A stretch of DNA of 64,000 bases, taken from the NCBI RefSeq assembly GCF_001983935.1, contig NZ_CP017641.1, positions 1,054,001 to 1,118,000 on the forward strand, in the 5' to 3' direction. This document shows positions 1-8,662 of this stretch, in pieces. Under the pieces are notes generated by a model. That model saw only the letters and a list, made by a program, of their open reading frames with translations, had not been told where the DNA came from and made no database searches. The DNA is from Fuerstiella marisgermanici. GTDB taxonomy: Bacteria; Planctomycetota; Planctomycetia; Planctomycetales; Planctomycetaceae. Made by a program: the position numbers and the translations under genes. Numbering within the stretch: position 1 is the stretch's first letter; the number at the start of each line of letters is the position of its first letter.

Positions 1-57
1 ATTTGACGGGTTTGCCTTGCACTAGCGGCCGCAGAGTCGCGAATGGAGTCACGGAAG

Positions 58-651
58 ATGAAACGCCAGGCATTACTTTTACTGGTCACAGCAATCATTG
101 GTATCAGTGGCTGCACGTCGTTGTGCGACGGTGTCATTGATATCGAAATGGGTTGCCGAAACAAGATTTTGGCTCAGAAAGCATGGGGACACTGGTCCTG
201 GTGCTACGGTGATCTGGAACATCCCTGGCATTTCGCTCGGGGATTTAAGGCGGGCTACAAAAACGTACTGGAAGGCGGTTCCGGCTGTCAGCCAACGCTG
301 CCTCCGCAATGTTACTGGAAGCCCGGTTTCCAGACACCGGAAGGCCAGTGCAAGATTCATGCATGGTTCGATGGCTTCTCACACGGAGCACTCGCCGCCA
401 AGCAGGATGGCTACGGTTCGCTGGGTGAGCTCCCAATCTCACCGACGGCCCGCGCTAATATGGAAATGGCTCGCACGAAACCGACTTCCGAAATGTTCTA
501 CGGTGATCAAATCGGAAGCGGAGCAGTGGGAATTGGGACACCGATTCCAGACCACGGAAACATCCCTCTGGTGAACCCGCCGATCGGCACGGAAGCCGAT
601 CCCGGAATTGATCCAATGTCGATTCAGCCGCCCGCTCGTCCGTACGAGTAA
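58..651 (+). CDS. Putative secreted lipoprotein, unknown function
   Basis: The protein starts with a textbook lipoprotein signal: MKR, a hydrophobic run, then the lipobox ISGC, so it should be anchored to a membrane by a diacylated cysteine. The start at 58 is preferred over the in-frame ATG at 43 because it gives this compact signal peptide and a GGAG lies upstream. The mature part (about 180 residues) is rich in Trp, Cys and Gly near the N-terminus and Pro/Gly-rich at the C-terminus. It shows no domain I recognise. It lies 120 bp upstream of a polysaccharide export lipoprotein gene on the same strand, so a role in the envelope or exopolysaccharide machinery is an inference from context only. 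Confidence 0.75.
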   Translation: MKRQALLLLVTAIIGISGCTSLCDGVIDIEMGCRNKILAQKAWGHWSWCYGDLEHPWHFARGFKAGYKNVLEGGSGCQPTLPPQCYWKPGFQTPEGQCKIHAWFDGFSHGALAAKQDGYGSLGELPISPTARANMEMARTKPTSEMFYGDQIGSGAVGIGTPIPDHGNIPLVNPPIGTEADPGIDPMSIQPPARPYE

Positions 652-774
652 GCCACTTTTTCGAACAACGGAACCCGTGAGTCAACGGCTGTAGCCGGTT
701 CTCTCATCACAAAACATCGCACGTTTGCCTTCTTAAGTTTCATCTTCAAGACACAGAAGATGGAGGACGCCTCA

Positions 775-2112
775 ATGACGAATAGCACCACAACAACTCA
801 GCCCGGTCGTCACCAATCGGGCGTGACTCGCAGAACTCACCTTGTGGTGCCGATGCTGGCATTGCTGGGTATGGGCAGCTTTCTGACAGGCTGCTCAACG
901 ATTACCGGCGTGCCGGTGTCGCGAGTGCCCAAGCAACTGCTGACCAACTATGAGAAGGACGACTTTCAGGACATTTCCATGCTGCGGCTGCGGCAGGATC
1001 CTCCTGAGTTCTATGCGTTAGGTCCTGGCGATGTACTGGGCGTCTTCGTTAAAGGCGTCTTGGGCGACGAAGACAAACTTCCGCCAGTTCATTATCCGGA
1101 GAACTCCAGCCTTCCGCCAGCCGTCGGTTATCCGACACCTGTCCGCGAAGATGGCACTTTGTCGCTGCCGATCATCAAGCCAGTCAACGTTGAAGGTTTG
1201 TCGCTGATCGAAGCCACCGAAAAAGTGCGTCAGGCGTACATCGGCGGACCGGCTCCGATTCTGCCGCCCGACAGTCAGGTTGATCTGACCATGATTCGTC
1301 GCCGAACTGTCCGAGTACTCGTGATTCGTGAAGAATCCGGTGCTGTGGCCGACGTCACCAAGCGAGGAACCGGTCATGTTGTCGACCTGCCTGCTTACGA
1401 GAACGACGTGCTTCACGCTCTTAGCGAAACCGGCGGTATGCCCGGACTGGATGCGGAGAATCAGGTTCTGATCTATCGCGGTATGTTCAAAGACGGCATG
1501 GACTACGATCGAATTCTGAACAGTGCGTGCATTGAAAACTGCCACAACTGCGAAGACAACTGCTTCTGCGATGAACGTCCGATGCCCGATCCTCCCAACG
1601 TGACTCGCATTCCACTGCGATATCACCCTACGGAACCGCCACAGTTCGAACAGAACGACATCCTTCTAAGCGACGGCGACATCATCATCATTCGCAGCCG
1701 TGACAGCGAAACCTTCTTCACCGCCGGCCTGCTTGGTGGTGGCGAACATCTGCTGCCACGCGACAAGGACCTCGACGTTCTGGGAGCCATCGCAATGGCC
1801 GGCGGCCCACTGGGTAACGGCGGAACGGGAATCAGTGCAATTGGTGCAGGAGCACGTGGAGGATTCGGCGGAGGCACCGCCAGCGGCAGTAATTGCCAGC
1901 CATCTCAAGTGATCGTTATCCGCGAACTGCCCTGTGGAAATCAGATTTCCATCAAAATCGACCTGAACCGAGCCCTGCAGAATCCATCAGAACGCATTCT
2001 GATTCAGCCGAACGACGTGGTCATGCTTAGGTACAAATTGTCTGAAGAAGTGGCGAATGTCTTCCTTCAACTGCTGCCGTCGTACCTGATTGGAAACGGC
2101 CTTCGTCGCTAG
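775..2112 (+). CDS. Polysaccharide export outer-membrane lipoprotein (Wza/Poly_export type)
   Basis: A Wza-like secretin-type channel protein for exopolysaccharide export. After a Ser/Thr-rich N-terminus and a hydrophobic segment comes the lipobox LTGC (about residue 40). A Poly_export motif follows (ALGPGDVLGVFV), then the strand-rich domain (VREDGTLSLPIIKPVNVEG) and SLBB-like segments (LLPRDKDLDVLGAIAMAGG; IQPNDVVML). A Cys-rich insertion (CIENCHNCEDNCFC, about residues 245-260) and a Gly-rich stretch are unusual for the family. ATG 775 is chosen over ATG 760 because GGAGGA sits 7-8 bases upstream of 775. A strong terminator follows the stop. The matching chain-length kinase and glycosyltransferases lie at 18-24 kb. 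Confidence 0.88.
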   Translation: MTNSTTTTQPGRHQSGVTRRTHLVVPMLALLGMGSFLTGCSTITGVPVSRVPKQLLTNYEKDDFQDISMLRLRQDPPEFYALGPGDVLGVFVKGVLGDEDKLPPVHYPENSSLPPAVGYPTPVREDGTLSLPIIKPVNVEGLSLIEATEKVRQAYIGGPAPILPPDSQVDLTMIRRRTVRVLVIREESGAVADVTKRGTGHVVDLPAYENDVLHALSETGGMPGLDAENQVLIYRGMFKDGMDYDRILNSACIENCHNCEDNCFCDERPMPDPPNVTRIPLRYHPTEPPQFEQNDILLSDGDIIIIRSRDSETFFTAGLLGGGEHLLPRDKDLDVLGAIAMAGGPLGNGGTGISAIGAGARGGFGGGTASGSNCQPSQVIVIRELPCGNQISIKIDLNRALQNPSERILIQPNDVVMLRYKLSEEVANVFLQLLPSYLIGNGLRR

Positions 2113-2139
2113 TTTTAAGTTCGAACCGCACTCGAAGAA

Positions 2140-2167
2140 GGCTCGTGGAATTCCACGAGCCTTTTTT
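2140..2167 (+). terminator. Rho-independent terminator
   Basis: A perfect 9-bp stem (GGCTCGTGG/CCACGAGCC) with loop AATT is followed by six T, 27 bases after the export lipoprotein stop codon. Confidence 0.92.
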
Positions 2168-2496
2168 CGTTGGCAGATGTGTCTTGGCGGTCGCGAGCGA
2201 ACTGCAAGCTTAGTTGCCGCCGAACAAGCTGCCGCAGCAACAGTGAATATTGAGCCCAAATGCCTAAAACGGCCTGCCAACTCGCACGAAATTGGCAGGG
2301 ACGACCGCTGAACGGCAAACCTTGCCGGTGAGGCCGGTCGTGTGGAAACGCGGCGACGATTTCTCTGCCGGTTGGCCGCTGAACGATCTCCCACATCGCT
2401 CCGCATCCTGATAAAGCTACACTTGTTCGACAGGCATCCGTTTCCGCACAGCTTTGTGTCGACGTGACGCCGTTCCTTTTTGTAGCAGGTTTCAGA
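2168..2496. other. Intergenic region, no gene seen
   Basis: About 330 bases between the terminator and the SH3-protein start. A weak inverted repeat (CTGCCAA/TTGGCAG, near 2273-2300) is visible. No coding or RNA gene can be supported. It probably holds the promoter of the next gene. Confidence 0.5.
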
Positions 2497-3990
2497 ATGA
2501 AAATTATCGCCCAACTCTTCTGTTTTGCTGCTTGCCTTTCGTCTGTGACGTTCGCTCAGGTACAGAAGTTTCCATACGAAGCCAAAGTCGTCGTGGACGA
2601 AGCGTATGTGCGCAGCGGTAACGGTGAAAAGTTCTACCCGACAGATTCCCTGCCCCGTGGCACCGTAGTCACCGTGCTTCGACACGATGCTGGTGGCTGG
2701 TACAAAATTGAGCCGCCGGCAGGCAGCTTCAGTTGGATTCTGCAGGCAGCCGTTCGACAGACTTCGGCCGACAAGGGCGATGTCGTGTCATCTGACGCTA
2801 TCGCTATGGTGGGCAGTAAATTCGGCGATGAGATCCACGTGTGGCAGCGAAAAATGCTGGCTGGTGAGCAGGTCTCGATCCTTGGCGAACGCATCGTGGA
2901 CACGGATCAGGGGCCGAAGGCGATGTTCAAGATCAAACCGCCGGAACGTGAATTCCGCTGGATTCCCGGCTCGTCGGTTGTACCGGTCGGGGAACAGCAG
3001 AAAGCCGCCCACGACCGCAACCCGTATGCAGTGCCATCCGACATCGCAGAACGTCAGCGAGATCAGCGTACCGCAGCAGTCGCTCAGCAGCCTTCTGAAC
3101 CGGTGTCTCGCTATTCACCCAGCCATCGCCTGGCTCGCCTGCAGCGAATTCGCGGAGAACAGCGAGAACTGCATGAACTGGACCAGAAGTTTCGCACCAT
3201 GGTTTTGTCGCCGCCCAGTCAGTGGGATTTGCAATCGATCGAATCTGACTATCGCGACCTTCAAAACAAGGCCACTCATAAGCCTGTCGCCGGACAGATT
3301 GACCTGCGTTTTCCCGCCATTGATCGGTATCGACTACGCAAGGCTCAACTGGACGAACTTCACGACCTGACGTCAGCTACAGAACGACGCGATGCCGAAC
3401 TACTGGCCGCTCAGTTTAGCTCACCGACGTCCACGCAAACGTTTCAGGCACCGGGCACGATGCACAACGGCATGGTCGCCGACAGCATGATGAACAACGG
3501 ATTAGTCATTGACGGCATGACGGGCGATGGCATCCCAACTGACGGTTCATCGTTCGATGCCTTTGAAGGCACATTTTCGTCTTCGCAGTCAACGGCCTCC
3601 ACAGAATTTACAGGTGGCTTCGGAAACGCGATCCCAATTCCGGAAGCCAACATGCCATTTGCTGCTGGAGATATTTCAGCCTCAACGTCGGCGATGTCCC
3701 CGGTTTCGAATTCGGCGTTGATCATCCCGGGAAGTAACTCGCAGATCTCCCCATCCAGTCGCTACATTGGCGCGGGAATTGTGCAGCGAGATTCCAGCAG
3801 CGGCGAAGGCTACATTCTGGCCACGCCGACTGGCAAAGTGTTGGCACACTTGCAACCGGACGGCAACGTTGATCTGGAACAGCATGTGGGCCAGTCCGTT
3901 GGGCTCCAAGGGAAGCGCTATTTCGACAGCGAAGTAAAACACGACCGCATCGAAGTCAGCGGGCTCGAATCCATTCGCCTAAAGCACTAA
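2497..3990 (+). CDS. Secreted protein with bacterial SH3 domain(s)
   Basis: The start at 2497 gives a clean Sec signal peptide (MKIIAQLFCFAACLSSVTFAQ). An upstream in-frame GTG at 2464 would spoil it. Residues about 25-90 form a bacterial SH3-like domain (AYVRSGNGEKFYPTDSLPRGTVVTVL, WYKIEPP, SWI). A second related segment follows (GDEIHVWQRKML, AMFKIKPPEREFRWIP). The middle is charged and probably helical. The Met/Gly/Asp-rich stretch near residues 320-360 is low complexity. The C-terminal 60 residues look like a small beta domain (GYILATPTGKVLAHLQPDGNVDLEQHVG). SH3 domains of this class usually bind peptidoglycan or other envelope components, so this is probably a periplasmic envelope protein. 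No enzymatic motif is visible. Confidence 0.8.
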   Translation: MKIIAQLFCFAACLSSVTFAQVQKFPYEAKVVVDEAYVRSGNGEKFYPTDSLPRGTVVTVLRHDAGGWYKIEPPAGSFSWILQAAVRQTSADKGDVVSSDAIAMVGSKFGDEIHVWQRKMLAGEQVSILGERIVDTDQGPKAMFKIKPPEREFRWIPGSSVVPVGEQQKAAHDRNPYAVPSDIAERQRDQRTAAVAQQPSEPVSRYSPSHRLARLQRIRGEQRELHELDQKFRTMVLSPPSQWDLQSIESDYRDLQNKATHKPVAGQIDLRFPAIDRYRLRKAQLDELHDLTSATERRDAELLAAQFSSPTSTQTFQAPGTMHNGMVADSMMNNGLVIDGMTGDGIPTDGSSFDAFEGTFSSSQSTASTEFTGGFGNAIPIPEANMPFAAGDISASTSAMSPVSNSALIIPGSNSQISPSSRYIGAGIVQRDSSSGEGYILATPTGKVLAHLQPDGNVDLEQHVGQSVGLQGKRYFDSEVKHDRIEVSGLESIRLKH

Positions 3991-4226
3991 AGCAGTTTGC
4001 CATTTTTGTTGTGGACGGTTCGGACTTGCGGGAAACAGGCTTCATCGTTCGAAACGCTCGTTCCGCGGCCCCAAGTCAGCTGGATTCGCTGTAGCCGTCC
4101 CGTCGCGAAACCGAACGTGCATCGTGTTTTCGAGCGGCCAGCGGCACCAACGTCGGCAATTTCATAACTAGACCGTCGTCGGCCTAACACACCTACTGTT
4201 AGACCGCGTCCGTCAGCGGAAGCCTA

Positions 4227-5489
4227 CTATTGTCCGGCAGCTTCTGTCTTTTGAAGGCGGTACAAGTGGGTTTCGTTGCGGAGCAGGATGGCGTTGTCGA
4301 CAAAGGCGAACGACGCGAAGGTTCTTAGCTTTCCGTCGCCGATTTTGTTCTTTGCGATTTCTTCGTACTTCGTGCCCGGCCGCACCACGGTTGTTTCGCC
4401 TGTTTCGTTTTGGAAGTAGATGCGACCATCGGCGTAGGTGGGTGACGCGGAAAAACCGCCACCAAGACGTTCCTGCCAATGCTGTTTACCGGACACTGCG
4501 TCCAGGCAGGTCGCGATTCCCTTATCGTCGACCATGTAGATCTCGTCGCCGACCAGCAGCACGGAAGGCGACTTCGGAACTCCTTTTTTTGTCTTCCACT
4601 TAACGTGAGATTCCGTGACGTCGCCGCTGCCGGTGGGATCGATAGCGATCAACTGGCCGTCACCGAAACCACTGCACACATAGACCAAACCGTGACCGAA
4701 CACGGGGCGAGGGACAACCGAATATCCTTCGCCATAAGCGACGCGCCAAAGCTGTTTGCCGGATTCCGGATCGTACGCCCAAACGCCGCCGCTGCCGGGG
4801 CAGATCGCCATCGATCGACCTTCCGCATTGATGATTGTGGGGGTAGAAAAGCTGAAGCCACGGGAAGGATCCAGTTCGCGCTCGGTTCGCCATACTTCCT
4901 TCCCCGTATTCTTGTCCAGGCCGACAACGAAACGATTGTCGCTACCGTCGCAGCAAATGATCATGACGTTGCCAGAGATTGCGGGCGATCCTCCGTTACC
5001 GTGGACGGGTGCGTAGGTAAGTTTGTCGTTCTTCCATTCGATGTCGCCGTCGATGGTAAGGCAGGCGGTGCCATGAGGTCCAAAGTGAACGAACAGGCGG
5101 TCGCCTTCAACGATTGCCGTAGGGCTGGCGTGGCTATTCTTGCTGTGCATTTTGACATCGCCGGCCTGTCGAAACACTTCCACGTTCCACTGCTCCTTGC
5201 CGCTTGCGGCGTCGAGACTGATGACTCTCAACGAATGCTCACTGCTATCCTCTACCGCTGTCGTTAAGAAAATTCGGCCAGCACTGACAACGGGAGACGA
5301 CCAACCGATGCCGGAAACAGGGACCTTCCAGGCCACGTTTTCTGTTTCGCTCCATGTGACCGGCAGGTCCTGGAAGTCCGCGTGCCCCTGTCCGTTAGGG
5401 CCACGAAACTCTGTCCAATCTGTGGCAAGAGCGCCGCTGCAGAATGCGGACACGATTAGAACGGACTTCACTGGCAGGAAACGCAGCAT
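4227..5489 (-). CDS. Secreted PQQ-like beta-propeller protein
   Basis: A signal peptide (to ALAT, about residue 23) is followed by the typical planctomycete start WTEFRGPNGQGHA. Repeated propeller blades follow, with motifs such as GWSSPVVSAGRIFL, GSPAISGNVMIICCDG, GLDKNTGKEVWRT, YDPESGKQLWRV and CLDAVSGKQHWQE. The family folds like quinoprotein dehydrogenases and BamB, but this 420-residue form has no obvious quinone or metal site I can identify. It is more likely a binding or scaffold propeller than a confirmed dehydrogenase. It is a single gene, convergent with the SH3 gene and divergent from the amidotransferase-like gene. Confidence 0.88.
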   Translation of the reverse strand: MLRFLPVKSVLIVSAFCSGALATDWTEFRGPNGQGHADFQDLPVTWSETENVAWKVPVSGIGWSSPVVSAGRIFLTTAVEDSSEHSLRVISLDAASGKEQWNVEVFRQAGDVKMHSKNSHASPTAIVEGDRLFVHFGPHGTACLTIDGDIEWKNDKLTYAPVHGNGGSPAISGNVMIICCDGSDNRFVVGLDKNTGKEVWRTERELDPSRGFSFSTPTIINAEGRSMAICPGSGGVWAYDPESGKQLWRVAYGEGYSVVPRPVFGHGLVYVCSGFGDGQLIAIDPTGSGDVTESHVKWKTKKGVPKSPSVLLVGDEIYMVDDKGIATCLDAVSGKQHWQERLGGGFSASPTYADGRIYFQNETGETTVVRPGTKYEEIAKNKIGDGKLRTFASFAFVDNAILLRNETHLYRLQKTEAAGQ

Positions 5490-5962
5490 GGTGGATCTTT
5501 CGGCGTGGGTTGGGGAGCGGAACGCTGTTGTTGGTCGGCGTGAAGAATTCTAACGGCCGAATTTGCGACTGTCTGCGCGCCTGAGGACGGTCATTTCGCC
5601 AAAAATAAAACGTGAGATCAGTAGCCTATGGTGTCGCGCAGCACTGCATATGGTGTAGGGGTAACTGATTTGCTACAAAATCGTCGAACCGCTTTACAGT
5701 CGAATTGATCTTGACTAACTTTCCTCCCGTTGCAGCGACGAATGGGATTCTTCAACGCAACGTGGCTTGAGAAGAAATCAAGACGAGCCGATTGGCTCTC
5801 TTGCTGGAAGGACCCGGCAATCAACTTCTGCTGACTGCTCTTCTCCCTGCATGAACGCTCACGGGATTTGTGAGTGTGTTTTGAGTTTCGGACTCAAACC
5901 ATCTTTTTGTCGTGACCGCATTTCGTGAGTCAGGCATCAACCGTCCAGGGAGGGATTCAGCG
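5490..5962. other. Divergent intergenic region with a small hairpin
   Basis: About 470 bases separate two divergent genes, so promoters for both are expected here. A short hairpin (TTGAGT/ACTCAA around 5882-5898) followed by CATCTTTTTG lies just upstream of the right-hand gene. It could be a terminator of a short leader or an attenuator. No coding sequence is convincing. Confidence 0.4.
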
Positions 5963-6742
5963 ATGAGTAACACGAAACCAATTGTCGGCATTACTGGTGA
6001 TTTTCGTCCGGAGCGTTACAACGGCCAGGCTTTAAGCTGGTTTAACGCGGGGTACTACGACAGCGTAACTGGTGCCGGCGGCATTCCTGTGATGCTGCCA
6101 CCGTACGACAACGACGACGACCTGCGACAGGCTCTGGAGCCGCTGGGCGGATTGGTGCTGGGCGGCTGCAATCTGGACCTTGACCCGGTTCGCATGGGAC
6201 AGCATCCAAGTCCCGCTAACAAAGTGATGCCTCGACGCCGCGAAGACTTCGATCGCCGCATCGCAAAGATGGCCATCGAAATGAAAATGCCGATCCTGGC
6301 GATCGGATCCGGCATGCAACTGGTCAACCTACTCTGCGGCGGAACTCTGTTTACAGACATTCCGGAGGACTGTCCGCGAGCTTTGCATCATCGCGATGAA
6401 GTCGAAAAGAACCTGCGGCACGTTCTTGAAATCGTGCCAGGAACTCACCTGGACGACATTTTCGGACCGGGCGAAGTGCGAGTGAACAGCCACCATCACA
6501 TGGCGGTCAGTGAGTTGGCTCGCCAATTCCGCGTGAGTGCCACCTGCCCAGACGGCATCGTGGAAGCCTACGAATCAATTTCTGATGACTGGTACTGCCT
6601 TGGAGTGCAGTGGCATCCGGAAAGTAACACCGCTTCAGCGCTGGACATTCAAGTGTTTGAATCGTTCATCTCTGCCGCTGGCCGTGAGCAAAACGTCGAC
6701 GTGATTCCAATGTCTTCTGTGATGCGACGAGCTGCTGCATAG
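5963..6742 (+). CDS. Class I glutamine-amidotransferase-like (peptidase C26) protein, nucleophile missing
   Basis: Clear similarity to gamma-glutamyl-GABA hydrolases (PuuD/peptidase C26): KPIVGITGDF at the N-terminus, GGLVLGG around residue 65, and the GVQWHPES histidine/glutamate motif (H218, E220). The catalytic elbow, which in active members reads GICRG, is AIGSG here, so the nucleophilic Cys is Gly115. The His/Glu pair is kept. The protein is therefore probably not a normal hydrolase; a binding or regulatory role, or an unusual mechanism, is inferred. The start at 5963 is preceded by AGGGAGGG at good spacing; an earlier in-frame GTG (5912) lacks this. It ends before a strong bidirectional terminator. 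Confidence 0.85.
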   Translation: MSNTKPIVGITGDFRPERYNGQALSWFNAGYYDSVTGAGGIPVMLPPYDNDDDLRQALEPLGGLVLGGCNLDLDPVRMGQHPSPANKVMPRRREDFDRRIAKMAIEMKMPILAIGSGMQLVNLLCGGTLFTDIPEDCPRALHHRDEVEKNLRHVLEIVPGTHLDDIFGPGEVRVNSHHHMAVSELARQFRVSATCPDGIVEAYESISDDWYCLGVQWHPESNTASALDIQVFESFISAAGREQNVDVIPMSSVMRRAAA

Positions 6743-6777
6743 TGTTGTGCCCTGTGAGGCGATAGCAGGTACGTAAA

Positions 6778-6816
6778 GAAGCCCGGCTTTGTTGCAAAGC
6801 CGGGCTTCTTTTTTTT
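6778..6816. terminator. Bidirectional Rho-independent terminator
   Basis: A 14-bp perfect stem (GAAGCCCGGCTTTG and its complement) with a 3-base loop and eight T on the right. It sits between two convergent genes and should stop transcription from the left. The A-run on the left arm gives weaker function in the other direction. Confidence 0.93.
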
Positions 6817-6836
6817 GTGGTTGAACTCTTGTTCTG

Positions 6837-8471
6837 TTAGTTACCGCCAACCCATGGCAGGCTGGCCCCGGCGGGAGGCAAACGCACGATATCAACGCCC
6901 GAGACTTCCGCATGCTCCAGTACTTCGGCCAATGCTTCGGCCGATGGCTCACTATCCAGATTCAGCACGGCCACAGAATCGCCACCCGGCTGGTTTGTCT
7001 GACGGCCCAGTGCCATGTTGGCGATGTTCACATTGTGCTTGCCCAGAATCGTGCCGATGTAGCCAATCAGGCCGGGCACATCGCGATGCCGATAGACCAG
7101 CAACACGCCGTCCAGGAAGGCCTCAAAACAGTACTTGTCCAGTTTCACCAGCCGCAGAAACTGATGGCCGAAAATGGTTCCAGCGGCTTCGAATGTTCCG
7201 CTGTCTGTGTTTAGCGAAATGGAAATCATCGATGCGAAGTTCTCAGAACTGCCGCTGGACACTTCAGTTAAATCAATGCCGCGTGATCGAGCGATCGATG
7301 TGGCGTTGATGATGTTTACACCATCGTCCAACGCACCTTCCAGCAGGCCAGCTGCGAAGGCAGACGTCATCAGGCGAGTCTTCCGATCGGCCGCCTCACC
7401 TCGGTAATCGATTTCGGCACCTTTGAGTGATTGGCCGTGAATCATTTGAGCCGACAGCAGTCCCAGCCGGTAGCTGAGTGCCAGGTAGTGCTTCAGGTCT
7501 TCCATTTCCGCGCCGGAAACCGGAGCCATGTTGATGGCGTAGCGGATTTCGTTGTTCAGCAGGTAGTCAGTAATGATCTCTGCGGCTTCCACCGCCACCA
7601 TTTCCTGAGCTTCTTCTGTTGACGCGCCCAGATGAGGCGTGGCCAGTACCTGAGGCAGGTCGACCAGTCGGCGATCCGTTGGTGGTTCTTCAACAAAAAC
7701 GTCCATCGCGGCGCCGCCGATGTGGCCGGATTCGATCGCGTCCGCCAGATCGCCTTCGTCGATAATTCCGCCGCGAGCACAGTTGATCAGCCGAGCTCCT
7801 TTCTTCATCGTCGCCAGACGTTTGGCGTTGATGATTCCGCGAGTGGCATCTACCAGCGGCGTGTGAACCGTCAGGTAGTCGCATTCCTTTACAATGTCGT
7901 CGACGTTGTCGAAGTATTCGATGCCGTGTTCTGCCGCTTTTTCAGCAGAGTAAAACGGGTCATAACCCAGCACTCGCATTTCGAATGCTTTGGCTCGTTT
8001 TGCCACTGTTACGCCGATACGTCCCAGTCCGATGACGGCCAGCGTTTTACCAGCGAGCTGGCTTCCCTGAAACAGCTTTTTGTCCCAGCGGCCGGCTTTC
8101 ATTGTGGCACATGCAGGAGCGATGTTGCGGGACAACGCCAGCATCATTGCGAACGCATGTTCGGCCGTGCTGGTCGTGTTGCCGGTCGGCGTGTTCATCA
8201 CCAGAATGCCAGCCTTGGTGGCGGCTTCGGAATCGATGTTATCGGTCCCCACGCCGGCTCGCACAATGACCTTCAAACGCTTCTGGCCTTCCAGTAAATC
8301 GGCGGTCAGCGTGGTCTTGCTTCGAATGATGATGCCTTCAACATTCTGCAGTTCGGCCTTAAGCTGTTCGGGCGTCAGGTCTGGTTTGACGACGGGTTCG
8401 ACATTGTCCGCGTCGTTTAGCACCTTCATTCCGGCGGCGTGCAGGCCGTCCGTGATCAATACTCGATACAC
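6837..8471 (-). CDS. serA: D-3-phosphoglycerate dehydrogenase
   Basis: Catalyses the NAD-dependent oxidation of 3-phosphoglycerate, the first step of serine synthesis, in the cytoplasm. Visible features are VLITDGLH at the start, the nucleotide-binding motif GLGRIGVTVAKR (about residue 150), the signature VDATRGIINAKRLATMKKGARLINCARGG with its catalytic Arg, and ATPHLGAST with the catalytic His. A long intervening domain and a C-terminal ACT domain (HRDVPGLIGYIGTILGKHNVNIANMALGR) follow, so serine feedback is likely. At 544 residues it belongs to the long SerA type. The start codon is GTG with AAAGGTGA upstream. The serine acetyltransferase gene two genes upstream uses its end product. Confidence 0.96.
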   Translation of the reverse strand: MYRVLITDGLHAAGMKVLNDADNVEPVVKPDLTPEQLKAELQNVEGIIIRSKTTLTADLLEGQKRLKVIVRAGVGTDNIDSEAATKAGILVMNTPTGNTTSTAEHAFAMMLALSRNIAPACATMKAGRWDKKLFQGSQLAGKTLAVIGLGRIGVTVAKRAKAFEMRVLGYDPFYSAEKAAEHGIEYFDNVDDIVKECDYLTVHTPLVDATRGIINAKRLATMKKGARLINCARGGIIDEGDLADAIESGHIGGAAMDVFVEEPPTDRRLVDLPQVLATPHLGASTEEAQEMVAVEAAEIITDYLLNNEIRYAINMAPVSGAEMEDLKHYLALSYRLGLLSAQMIHGQSLKGAEIDYRGEAADRKTRLMTSAFAAGLLEGALDDGVNIINATSIARSRGIDLTEVSSGSSENFASMISISLNTDSGTFEAAGTIFGHQFLRLVKLDKYCFEAFLDGVLLVYRHRDVPGLIGYIGTILGKHNVNIANMALGRQTNQPGGDSVAVLNLDSEPSAEALAEVLEHAEVSGVDIVRLPPAGASLPWVGGN

Positions 8472-8662
8472 CTTAGATTCACCTTTGGGTTGATCGGGTT
8501 TCGCCGTGACTGCAAGCCTCCTACGTTTGGCGAAATCGCGTCAGAAGGCCATCGAAGCCAGTGTTTTATGGCACCCACACCGCAAACACAAGACGCCCAA
8601 CAGTCGGGGGCAGGTATTCGCAACATCGCGAATGCAAGGCCGGCACGGCTGTGGCAGAGCCC

